Positions 8,687 to 16,399 of a DNA stretch of 64,000 nt are shown piece after piece. The notes beneath the pieces are model-generated. The model was not told the DNA's origin. It worked only from the letters and a program-made list of their open reading frames with translations, and searched no databases. Position 1 is the first letter of the stretch. Each line of letters opens with the position of its first letter. Source of the DNA: Candidatus Thiodiazotropha endoloripes (GTDB lineage Bacteria; Pseudomonadota; Gammaproteobacteria; Chromatiales; Chromatiaceae); contig LVKA01000011.1 in NCBI GenBank assembly GCA_001709035.1, positions 744,001-808,000 on the forward strand, given 5' to 3'. The position numbers were made by a program, and so were the translations under genes.

Positions 8687-9346
8687 TTAGCTGGAAGGTT
8701 TTTTCCCCTGGTTGAGGGCCCAAACGGCAGCCTCGGTTCTGGAGTGGAGATTGAGCTTTTTCAGCAGATGTTTGACGTGCACTTTGACCGTGCCTTCTGA
8801 GATAGCAAGGTTGGTGGCGATCTGTTTATTGCTCAGTCCCTGGGCAATGTGCTGAAGAATCTCCTTTTCCCTTGAGGTGAGATCCGGCATGGTGGATTGA
8901 GTATCCAGTCTGTCGTCCTCGCGCAGCGCTTTTGCCAGCAGTTGAGTCAAATGATCGCTGATGACCACGGTGCCCTCTACCGCTTTGCGGATCGATTTGA
9001 GAATATCTTCCGGCTCCATATCCTTCAGCAAATAGCCGTCTGCACCATTTTTCAGTGCTGCGAGCACATCCTCTTCATTATCTGAGACGGTGAGCATCAG
9101 GACCCTTGAATCAAGCTCAAAACTCTTGATGGCTTTCAAGGTATCCAGGCCGTTGGTGCCCTTCATATTGATATCGAGCAGGATCAGATCCGGGTTGAAC
9201 TCCCGTGCCAGCACCAGGCCATCCTCGCCATTGGCTGCTTCTCCGATCAGTTCAAGGCCTGGATCCATATCGATCAGATCGGAGACACCTTTTCTGAAAA
9301 GTGGGTGATCGTCTATCGCCAGCAGTGTGTAGTGTTGTTCAGGCAT
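8687..9346 (-). CDS. narL: Nitrate/nitrite response regulator, NarL family
   Basis: This 219-residue protein has a receiver domain with the acidic pair IDDHP near residues 12-13, phosphoacceptor D58 in LILLDINMKG, and the conserved Lys in GYLLKDM. A LuxR/FixJ-type helix-turn-helix follows (LTSREKEILQHIAQGLSNKQ, then ISEGTVKVHVKHLLKKL). It overlaps the upstream narX by 8 bases, so the pair is made together. The role as NarL (or NarP) rests on the P-box of the partner kinase and the nap operon next door. It likely binds the 7-2-7 palindrome 117 bases past its stop. NarL and NarP cannot be told apart by sequence alone. Confidence 0.88.
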   Translation of the reverse strand: MPEQHYTLLAIDDHPLFRKGVSDLIDMDPGLELIGEAANGEDGLVLAREFNPDLILLDINMKGTNGLDTLKAIKSFELDSRVLMLTVSDNEEDVLAALKNGADGYLLKDMEPEDILKSIRKAVEGTVVISDHLTQLLAKALREDDRLDTQSTMPDLTSREKEILQHIAQGLSNKQIATNLAISEGTVKVHVKHLLKKLNLHSRTEAAVWALNQGKKPSS

Positions 9347-11270
9347 CTTTCAATTGCTCGGTAAAAAGACGTTGCGATTCCCGGCTCGAAATATCAGCAA
9401 TCGTGAAGACCAGATTGATCTGGGTTCCGCCTATCGGTGACTCATTGATGTGTAGTTCGCCACCTAAATGTTCCGCCCGCTCCTTCATGATCGGCAGCCC
9501 ATAGTGTTGCATCATATCACCTTCGCCATCTATGCCAATGCCGTTATCCTCAATGTTGACTGTCACCAGACCCTGATGGTCGCAGTCCATGCTCACTCTT
9601 GCCTCGGTAGCATTTGCATGGCGTATCACGTTGGAGAGCGCTTCCCGGATGATCTGAATGATATGTATCTCGGCATTCGGTGAAAATTGACAGTTGCCCA
9701 GGGTATTGATGAATTCAATCGGAATGCCTGAGCGATTGGTGAATTCTTCAACGGTCTGATTGATCAGTCTGCCGAGGTTGGCGTCGGTGACCCTGAGTCG
9801 GAAAGTGGTGAGCAGCTCTCTCAGCTGTCGATAGGCGCCATTCAGCGCCGACCTCAATACGGAACTGATCTGTAGTACATCCTCTTTCGGCAGGTCATCG
9901 TTCACGGCTTTTTCGAGGCGCGCCACCTGAATCTTCAGATAGGAGAGTGACTGGGCTATCGAATCATGCAGCTCTCTGGCGATGACACTGCGCTCTTCCA
10001 TCAAAGACATTTTTCGGTTTTGAATATCCTGCTGGGTGACTGATATTGCCAATCCGATATGGCTGGCAACGGTTTCCAACAGGCGAGCCTGCCACTCCTC
10101 CAGCTCTTGTGAGGGCTGCAGTTCGACCATCAGGATGCCGTAGTACTTGGCCTTATCCCGGATCGGTGTTGAAAAGATATTGATCCGCTTGCCGCTGGCT
10201 GGATCGCAGGTCTGGAAACTGTGGGTTTCACCATCCCCAAGACACATAGCGCATTGGCCATCATTTTGGTCTTTGAGCAGAATATCCTTGCTTCGGGTCG
10301 AGGCGTACCGATAGGCCTGGTGGTCTCCGGGCTGACCCAGGCAGATCGTTCCATTGTTAACCCCGAGCAGGGCCTCGATATCGTGAATCACGGCAATCAG
10401 AACCTGCTCGTTGAGGGATGAGTCACTCAAGCGTTTGGTGGTGGAGTAGAGCAGTTCGAGGGTGCGATTACTCTGTTCCAGATCCTGGGTTTTCTCTTCC
10501 ACGCGGTATTCCAGATCTGAATAGATGACTGACAGGTTGTCAGCCATCAGATTGAAAGCATGACCGAGCTGACCCAGTTCGTCTTCGCTTAAAAATCGAC
10601 TTCTTACCGAAAAGTCACCATGACGAGCCGCTTTGGCGCAGGCAAGTAGATTGCGCAACGGGTTCAGAACGGAAATTTTTGTCAGGTAGAGGCTTATCAG
10701 GGCAACCAGAAAAGTGAAGCTGAGCAGAATGATCTGGATCAGACGGAGCTGCTGGTTTTTCTGTTCCGCTTCAAGCTCCAGGGCTTCCACGAAACTGTGT
10801 ATGTCATCCACGAAACCATCCACCAGTGAAAGATAGGTCTGCCGGCTGACATCGATTTCGTCCAGCCCGTGAACAGCAGGATCGGAGGTTTCAGTCATCT
10901 TCAGGTAGTTCTTGAGGTTGGGCAGCATCAACTGCTGCCATTGGCGCTCAACCCTTTGGTAGGTGCTATTGACTTCATCCCCTGTGCCTTTGGCCAGTAC
11001 ATCATGAATCCGCGGGCTGTGAAGACGTTGATTGTACTCATCCACCAGCAGTCCGGATCTGTTGCCTGGATGATTGCTGTGCGGATTGCCATGCACCAGA
11101 CTGCTGGCGATGCGGTATGACTGCATACGCAGGGTGCCCGCTTGATTGATTGCCGCTGCATAGCCTTCTGCGGTGTCTGCAATGATCACCGAACTGATCA
11201 TCCCGGAGAGCGCCAGAATGAAGAGTATCGTAATGAACGTTCCGAAGCGGAGTAGCAGTGAGTGTTTCAC
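9339..11270 (-). CDS. narX: Nitrate/nitrite sensor histidine kinase, NarX type
   Basis: This 643-residue membrane kinase senses nitrate/nitrite in the periplasm and phosphorylates NarL. It has a first membrane helix at about residues 10-33, then the P-box that binds nitrate (AGTLRMQSYRIASSL, near residues 45-58), a periplasmic helical domain, a second helix near 175-195 and a HAMP domain. A GAF-like region with several Cys (residues about 290-400) follows, then a HisKA_3 domain with H435 in ARELHDSIAQ, and a HATPase domain (NVIRHAN, DNGIGID). The GTG start at 11268-11270 follows AGGAGA at good spacing. The P-box is a strong NarX/NarQ marker. Confidence 0.92.
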   Translation of the reverse strand: MKHSLLLRFGTFITILFILALSGMISSVIIADTAEGYAAAINQAGTLRMQSYRIASSLVHGNPHSNHPGNRSGLLVDEYNQRLHSPRIHDVLAKGTGDEVNSTYQRVERQWQQLMLPNLKNYLKMTETSDPAVHGLDEIDVSRQTYLSLVDGFVDDIHSFVEALELEAEQKNQQLRLIQIILLSFTFLVALISLYLTKISVLNPLRNLLACAKAARHGDFSVRSRFLSEDELGQLGHAFNLMADNLSVIYSDLEYRVEEKTQDLEQSNRTLELLYSTTKRLSDSSLNEQVLIAVIHDIEALLGVNNGTICLGQPGDHQAYRYASTRSKDILLKDQNDGQCAMCLGDGETHSFQTCDPASGKRINIFSTPIRDKAKYYGILMVELQPSQELEEWQARLLETVASHIGLAISVTQQDIQNRKMSLMEERSVIARELHDSIAQSLSYLKIQVARLEKAVNDDLPKEDVLQISSVLRSALNGAYRQLRELLTTFRLRVTDANLGRLINQTVEEFTNRSGIPIEFINTLGNCQFSPNAEIHIIQIIREALSNVIRHANATEARVSMDCDHQGLVTVNIEDNGIGIDGEGDMMQHYGLPIMKERAEHLGGELHINESPIGGTQINLVFTIADISSRESQRLFTEQLKDA

Positions 11271-11298
11271 TTCATGGTCTCCTGCGGGTTAGTGATCT

Positions 11299-11312
11299 CT
11301 ATCGTTCGATAG
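11299..11312 (-). promoter_or_regulatory. Short palindrome upstream of narX
   Basis: CTATCGTTCGATAG is a 6-2-6 perfect inverted repeat that begins about 28 bases before the narX start. Its placement suggests an operator, but it matches no consensus I know; a chance palindrome is possible. Confidence 0.3.
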
Positions 11313-11338
11313 GGTAATTCTAAACGCTGATTGAAAAT

Positions 11339-11357
11339 GTGTTAACAGGCCCCCTAA
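11339..11357 (-). repeat. Partial copy of the TTAGGGCCTGTTAACA repeat
   Basis: On the minus strand this reads TTTAGGGGGCCTGTTAACA, the same core as the repeats at 27156 and 35086, with two extra G. It lies in the gap between narX and the unknown gene at 11428. See the finding on the dispersed repeat family. Confidence 0.5.
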
Positions 11358-11427
11358 AAGCAGGGTATCAGAGTTTGATCCTGTGCGAATTGATCTGGAA
11401 TGGTTGGTGACTCTGAGGCGCTTGGAG

Positions 11428-11868
11428 CTACTGAATGGTCAGCTTCAAAGGCTGCATCTCTTTGTACATGATGATCAGGGGCTTTTGGGTTGAAAAGGTA
11501 AGGATACGGGTCTTGGACGGATAGATCAGATGATTGCTCAGGAACATATGCAACTCATCCCCGCCCAGCAGAAACTCTTTGAACCTCTGGACATTCTGCA
11601 GATCGATGTTGTCCTGCAGGGAGAAGTCGAAGCTATTGAAGGCAACGGATTGGTCGCTTAGCAAAAGCTCGGGAATCGACTGGTGACCAAGTAGTTCATG
11701 CTGCGCACGTTTGAGTAGATTGGTCGAGAGAATCAACCCCACACGCTGTTCACCGAACAGCCAGCTGATCTCCCGTGCATCATCGTAATCCGCTGTATGC
11801 TCACCAAACGCCAGGCACCAGCCTTTGTAGTAAGCGTTATAGCGTTTGATGACTCGAGTATCTGACAT
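11428..11868 (-). CDS. Unrecognised cytoplasmic protein, about 146 residues
   Basis: I do not recognise this protein. The product has no signal peptide or membrane segment. It begins MSDTRVIKRYNAYYKGWCLA and has an alternation of strands and helices, with the notable phrases ISWLFGEQRVGLILST and LLGGDELHMFLSNHLIYPSK. The frame can be extended to a TTG at 11910, but the ATG at 11866-11868 gives a more natural N terminus. It is on the same strand as, and between, the transporter at 12283 and narX, with gaps on both sides, so it is probably transcribed alone. Its nearness to narX hints at a link to nitrate metabolism, which is only positional. Confidence 0.7.
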   Translation of the reverse strand: MSDTRVIKRYNAYYKGWCLAFGEHTADYDDAREISWLFGEQRVGLILSTNLLKRAQHELLGHQSIPELLLSDQSVAFNSFDFSLQDNIDLQNVQRFKEFLLGGDELHMFLSNHLIYPSKTRILTFSTQKPLIIMYKEMQPLKLTIQ

Positions 11869-12282
11869 GTGCCGATGCGGTGCTCTGCAATAAAACAAAA
11901 ACTCTCGCAATAGAGTCTACCATGACCGGCTGATTTCTATGCTGCGAGATTCTACGATACAGGAGATTATAAGATTCTTGTTAATTGTGGAACTGTGATA
12001 CTACTTTAATTCTTATACGGCAACAAATCCGGCCTTGATTTGATTGTTGTTTAATTTTTCATCTGGAGAGCCGGGCCTGACTGTATGACATTTGGTGGCA
12101 ACTTGCTGCAACCTTGTATTATCCAGGTTGTGGAACGTCCCTGCACAGGGAAAGTGTTTGCCAGCCCCAAACTTTGGATGATCTAAAGAGAGAACGCAGT
12201 GAGCCGTCCTGCAGCTTGTTTGGTAGCTTGCTGTAGGACGGCCGTTGTGCTGAATAAGATGCCGGTAGATGGAATCGCTGGT
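11869..12282. other. Gene-free stretch with one hairpin
   Basis: No credible gene is seen here. The half next to 11868 is AT-rich and should hold the promoter of the minus-strand gene ending at 11428. The half near 12240 holds the hairpin after the transporter gene. No repeat or RNA gene was recognised. Confidence 0.6.
12203..12242 (-). terminator. Hairpin after the SLC13 transporter gene
   Basis: GCCGTCCTGCAGC (12203-12215) and GCTGTAGGACGGC (12230-12242) pair in 12 of 13 positions with one G-T wobble, around a 14-base loop. It begins 41 bases past the stop of the minus-strand transporter gene. It lacks a clean T-run, so it may be a terminator that needs Rho, or a stability hairpin. Confidence 0.5.
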
Positions 12283-14268
12283 TTAGAAAACCAGGTTCAT
12301 CACCAACATCATGACTGTCAGAAAGAGTACGGTCATGATGCCGCCGGCACGCATGAAATCCGCGACCCGATAACCCGCCGGTCCCATGATCAGGGCATTC
12401 ACCTGATGGGTGGGAATGAGAAATGAGTTGGAGGTTGCTATTGCCACGGTAAGTGCAAAAATTGCCGGGTTGGCGCCTGCTCCGATAGCGATGTTAACCG
12501 CCAGGGGAACCAGCAGTACGGTTGCGCCCACATTGGACATCACCAGGGTGAAGAAGGTAGCCAGGATGGCAACGGCCAGCTGTATCACCCAGATCGGCAT
12601 ATCCCCAACCACAAACAGCACCTGCTCAGCGATCCATTTTGCGGTTCCGGTGGTTTCCACCGCCAGACCCAAGGGTATCAACGATGCGAGCAGGAAAACG
12701 GTTTTCCAGCTGACCGCCTCGTAGGCCTCTTCGATATTCAGTACCCCGGAGAGCACCATGCCCATGGCGCCGGTCAGCAGCGCGACGGAGAGACGAATGT
12801 CGGTAAACAGTACCATCGACAGGGCAATACCGAAAAACAACATCGCCCATCCGATCTTGTGCGGGCGCAACTCTTCATGGGGATACTCTGTGGTTACCAC
12901 GACAAAGTTCTTATCTTTTTCGATTCTTGGTAGTACATCCCAGGGGGTATGGACCACCAGGGTGTCGCCTGCCATGAAAGGCATGTTGCGGATATCCTCG
13001 CCTTCCCGCATGGTTTCGCCATTGCGGTGCAGGCCGATCATCGCCAGACCGTAGGTTTTACGCATCCAGACATCCCGGGCGCTTTTACCGATCAGCGAGG
13101 AGCTGGGGGGAATCACCACCTCGGCGATACCGGCCTTGTTGGCAGAGAGATCGCCGGAGAAAGTACGCAGCGTGTCGCGCTTCTTCAAGTTGAAGGTAGT
13201 GACAAAGTTGTTCAACGATTCCGGGTCGGCAACCACACCCAGTACCATGCCCTCCTGGATCGCGACATCACGGGCCAGGGCGCCCGGGCCGATACGATTG
13301 GCTTCACCGGAGATCTTGGTGGCAATGATGCGGACCCGGTAGCGGGTCTCCACTTCATCGAGTTCCTTACCGATCAGACTGCTGTCATCGGTGACCACCA
13401 TTTCGGAGAGATGGTAGGAGAGTCCATAGACGTCCTGAAAGTACTGCATTGGGTCAGTCCCGCTGGTACTGCTCTCACTCTTTGTTTTGGGTAGCACAAA
13501 ACGACCGGCAATGACGAAATAGAGGATCCCGGTGAGGATCAGGGCAACGCCGATCGGGGTCACGGAGAAGAGTCCCCAGGTCTCCATCTGTTGAGATTCT
13601 GGCAGCGCCTTGTTGGAAGTCAGGATCAGATCGTTCAACAGAATCAGCGGGCTGGAGCCAACCATGGTCATGGTGCCGCCCAAAATGGCGGTGAACCCCA
13701 TCGGCATCAGCAGGCGTGACATGGGCAGTCCCGAACGGGCGGAGATACGGGAGACTACCGGCAGAAACAGGGCGGCTGCACCAACGTTCTGCATGAATGA
13801 GGAGATGAATCCGACAGTAGCGGAGATGATCGGAATGATGCGGCTCTCGGTCGTACCGCCGATCTTCAGGATGAAGGCGGCAACGCTGCCCATGATGCCG
13901 GTCTTGTCCAATCCGGCGCCAATGATCATCACCGCGATGATCGAGATCACCGCATTGGAGGAGAAACCGTCGAACAGGTGCTGATTGTTCACCAGTCCCT
14001 GCTCAAGCCCCATAAAGGGCGCCAGTAGACTGGTCAGACCGAGCACTACCATAATGCTGGCGGCCGCCACATCCACGGCGACAACTTCAAACGCAAACAG
14101 GTAGATGGTGAGCAGCAGAATCACACTGACCCAGGCGATCTCGATGGTCGGCACCAGGTTTGCCAGCACCAGGGCAACAGCCATGAAGATGCCTCCGGCA
14201 ACCATCTGTTTGATCGATAGGCGATTCCTAGCCGGGCTCAGTTGCTGGGTAGTCGGCAACGCGTTCAC
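12283..14268 (-). CDS. SLC13/DASS-family anion transporter with two RCK_C domains
   Basis: This 661-residue inner-membrane protein has two blocks of membrane helices, about residues 20-265 and 485-660. Between them is a soluble part with two RCK_C/TrkA-C domains (around 300-370 and 385-465, with SSLIGKELDEVETRYRVRI and SSLIGKSARDVWMRKTYGLA). This domain order is common in bacterial SLC13 members proposed to carry sulfate or dicarboxylates with sodium. The motifs SSFMQNVGAAALFLP and VMSNVGATVLLVP, one in each half, are the inverted-repeat substrate loops with Asn. The GTG start at 14266-14268 has GGAG about ten bases ahead. The divergent LysR gene at 14499 probably controls it. The substrate cannot be read from sequence; sulfate is the first guess. 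Confidence 0.85.
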   Translation of the reverse strand: MNALPTTQQLSPARNRLSIKQMVAGGIFMAVALVLANLVPTIEIAWVSVILLLTIYLFAFEVVAVDVAAASIMVVLGLTSLLAPFMGLEQGLVNNQHLFDGFSSNAVISIIAVMIIGAGLDKTGIMGSVAAFILKIGGTTESRIIPIISATVGFISSFMQNVGAAALFLPVVSRISARSGLPMSRLLMPMGFTAILGGTMTMVGSSPLILLNDLILTSNKALPESQQMETWGLFSVTPIGVALILTGILYFVIAGRFVLPKTKSESSTSGTDPMQYFQDVYGLSYHLSEMVVTDDSSLIGKELDEVETRYRVRIIATKISGEANRIGPGALARDVAIQEGMVLGVVADPESLNNFVTTFNLKKRDTLRTFSGDLSANKAGIAEVVIPPSSSLIGKSARDVWMRKTYGLAMIGLHRNGETMREGEDIRNMPFMAGDTLVVHTPWDVLPRIEKDKNFVVVTTEYPHEELRPHKIGWAMLFFGIALSMVLFTDIRLSVALLTGAMGMVLSGVLNIEEAYEAVSWKTVFLLASLIPLGLAVETTGTAKWIAEQVLFVVGDMPIWVIQLAVAILATFFTLVMSNVGATVLLVPLAVNIAIGAGANPAIFALTVAIATSNSFLIPTHQVNALIMGPAGYRVADFMRAGGIMTVLFLTVMMLVMNLVF

Positions 14269-14498
14269 TTGATATTACTCCATGAGATTGGTCGTTTGTC
14301 GGCCGGTTGAAATAGCAAAACAACAGACAACCTGTAGCTGTTCTGTTGGTTCGCTTCATTCCTGATTGGAAATGTTACTGCAAAGACAAAGAAGTCCTGG
14401 GGCAGGTCTATTCGCTATACCAGCCAGCGAAAGAGGGGGCTATAATGCCTTTTTTGGACTATCTATTCAAATAAATAAAAATGTTTTAATATTCCCAT

Positions 14499-15395
14499 AT
14501 GGAATATAGAAGCCTGCCTGATATGAACAGCCTGGCAACCCTTAAAGCGGTGGTTGAGCGGGGTGGTGTCTCACCGGCCGCTCAAGTTCTGCAAGTGGGG
14601 CAACCTGCGGTGACCAAGCGACTGCGCAGTTTGGACAGCTGTTATGGGGTAGCTCTGATGCATCGTGAAGGCAGACGCTTAGAGCTGACCCCGGCGGGTG
14701 AAAAAGTCTATGAGTATGCCTGTCTGGTACTCGATCACCAGCTCAGCCTGCTGGATGATATCGACTCTCTCTCCAGCGGCCAGAACAGACTGCGTCTTGA
14801 GGTGAACTTTTCCATCGGTGAGCACATGCTGCCCAATCTTCTGCTCAGGTTCGCCGAACTCTATCCCCAGTACAACATCGAGAGTCGCATGGGCTATTCG
14901 CGCCGGATTCAGCGGCGCCTGGCAACCGGTTTGTCCGATCTTGCGCTGTTGGAACAGGCCCCGGATCATCCCGATATCCTGGTACAGAAGTGGCTTGACG
15001 ATGAGCTGGTACTGGTCTGCGGCCCTGACCACCCCCTCTGGGGTTGCGGATTGTTGCCGGTGACCGATCTGGAAAAACTTCACTATGTGCTCAGGGAAGC
15101 CCGTTCATCAATGCGTCTGACCCTGGATAAGGCGCTGAAGGATATTGGTGTCAGTAGTCTGCCGGTGACGATGGAGGTGGGTTCTACCGATACAATCGTG
15201 GAGATGCTGCAACACGGTCGGCATGTCAGTTTCCTGCCGAGATTCACCGTTGATGATGGGTTGCAAAACGGCTCGCTCTACCACATCAAGATCCAGGGTC
15301 TTAGGATCAAACGGACGCTGTGGATTGCCCGCACGAGATCCAATCTGAATAACGATGTGGCAGAAGTCTTCATCTCCCTGTTACGCGGAAGTTAA
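14499..15395 (+). CDS. LysR-family transcriptional regulator
   Basis: The 298-residue protein has the N-terminal winged helix-turn-helix of LysR regulators (residues about 9-68: NSLATLKAVVERGGVSPAAQ, then QPAVTKRLRSLD and LELTPAGE) and a periplasmic-binding-protein-like effector domain after residue 90. Neither ATG (14499, or eight codons later at 14523) has a clear ribosome site, so the start is uncertain. It diverges from the SLC13 transporter gene across 230 bases and also lies upstream of the AOR operon on the same strand. The usual LysR habit is control of the divergent gene, but regulation of the AOR operon is also plausible. Confidence 0.9.
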   Translation: MEYRSLPDMNSLATLKAVVERGGVSPAAQVLQVGQPAVTKRLRSLDSCYGVALMHREGRRLELTPAGEKVYEYACLVLDHQLSLLDDIDSLSSGQNRLRLEVNFSIGEHMLPNLLLRFAELYPQYNIESRMGYSRRIQRRLATGLSDLALLEQAPDHPDILVQKWLDDELVLVCGPDHPLWGCGLLPVTDLEKLHYVLREARSSMRLTLDKALKDIGVSSLPVTMEVGSTDTIVEMLQHGRHVSFLPRFTVDDGLQNGSLYHIKIQGLRIKRTLWIARTRSNLNNDVAEVFISLLRGS

Positions 15396-15903
15396 ACCAT
15401 CGTTCAAGGTGACAGAACTCTCAGTCACGAACTGCGCTGAAGTTGAAGTGCGGATTACAGCCTGTTATTCGCCAGGCTTCTCATTTGAGCCGGTAGACTG
15501 CGTCCACGGATTGGCTCGTTTGGCCGCTCCGATCCGTGTTCCCTATACGTGACATTTTGTCATTCCGCTATGCATTGTTGTCATTATTTGTCGTTATTTT
15601 CCCCGCCGTTTTTTGGATGCGATTCTCGCTCAGAAATTAGTTGTAGAAAAAATATTTCCCAACTACTCTAGAAAAAAACCAACGGTTAAATACACAGATA
15701 CATAATATTTCAAAACTACTGTGTATGTACTTTTTTCATAGTCAATCCATATTCGGCTGCCGGCATATTTGTGCCCGGCCAGTCAGTATTATCATCGCGA
15801 AAACAATCGGTGATGCCGACTGTTTCATATCAATTTGAGACTCAACCTGAAGTGCTGTGCCTGTCGAATGCAGGTATGCCCATGAAGGAAGGAGAATAAA
15901 AGC
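15396..15903 (+). promoter_or_regulatory. 508-base leader/promoter region of the AOR operon
   Basis: No gene is seen. Features visible are three near-direct TTGTCATT/TTGTCGTT repeats between about 15556 and 15595, and an exact 7-base inverted repeat TACACAG (15691-15697) with CTGTGTA (15719-15725) in an AT-rich stretch. A hairpin follows with arms AACAATCGG (15802-15810) and CCGACTGTT (15816-15824), then a small CCTG/CAGG hairpin near 15860-15874. The first elements look like an operator zone, and the last two would lie in the mRNA leader of aorA. Which protein or ligand acts here is unknown. Confidence 0.45.
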
Positions 15904-16383
15904 ATGCAGAGATCCCTGCTTATTGATGCGGATAAGTGCACAGGATGTGTTCAGTGTGAAATGGCCTGTTCCTATGAAAATGAGGGAATCTTTAATCCCT
16001 CGAAATCGAGGATACGGGTCTTTACCTTTCACCATGAAGGTCGTTTTGTGCCTTACACCTGTACACAGTGTGCCGAAGCCTGGTGTATGCAGGCCTGCCC
16101 GGTCGATGCTATTTCACTGGATGTGAACAGCGGCGCAAAAGTGGTCAGCGCCTCACTGTGCGTTGGCTGCAAGGTCTGCACCATTGCCTGTCCTTTCGGT
16201 ACGGTCAACTACAACACCGGAACCGGCAAGGTAACCAAGTGCGACCTATGCGGCGGCGATCCGGCCTGTGCCAAGGCCTGCCCGACAGGGGCCATCACCT
16301 ATGTGGATTCGGATCAGACCGGATTTGAAAAAATGCGCCAATGGGCAGGTAAAACTGACGCTGGCTCGACAGCTACAGCGTAA
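15904..16383 (+). CDS. aorA: AOR-associated ferredoxin subunit (AorA-like)
   Basis: This 159-residue polyferredoxin has four Cys groups for 4Fe-4S clusters: CTGCVQCEMAC, CTQCAEAWCMQACP, CVGCKVCTIACP and CDLCGGDPACAKACP. It resembles the electron-transfer subunit placed before the tungsten subunit in aldehyde oxidoreductase operons such as that of Aromatoleum. It would carry electrons between AorB and the FAD subunit. The ATG at 15904 follows AAGGAGAAT. It is 16 bases ahead of aorB. The ATG of an overlapping frame at 15857 is not used. Confidence 0.86.
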   Translation: MQRSLLIDADKCTGCVQCEMACSYENEGIFNPSKSRIRVFTFHHEGRFVPYTCTQCAEAWCMQACPVDAISLDVNSGAKVVSASLCVGCKVCTIACPFGTVNYNTGTGKVTKCDLCGGDPACAKACPTGAITYVDSDQTGFEKMRQWAGKTDAGSTATA

Positions 16384-16399
16384 TCGGAGGGTACTCAAT

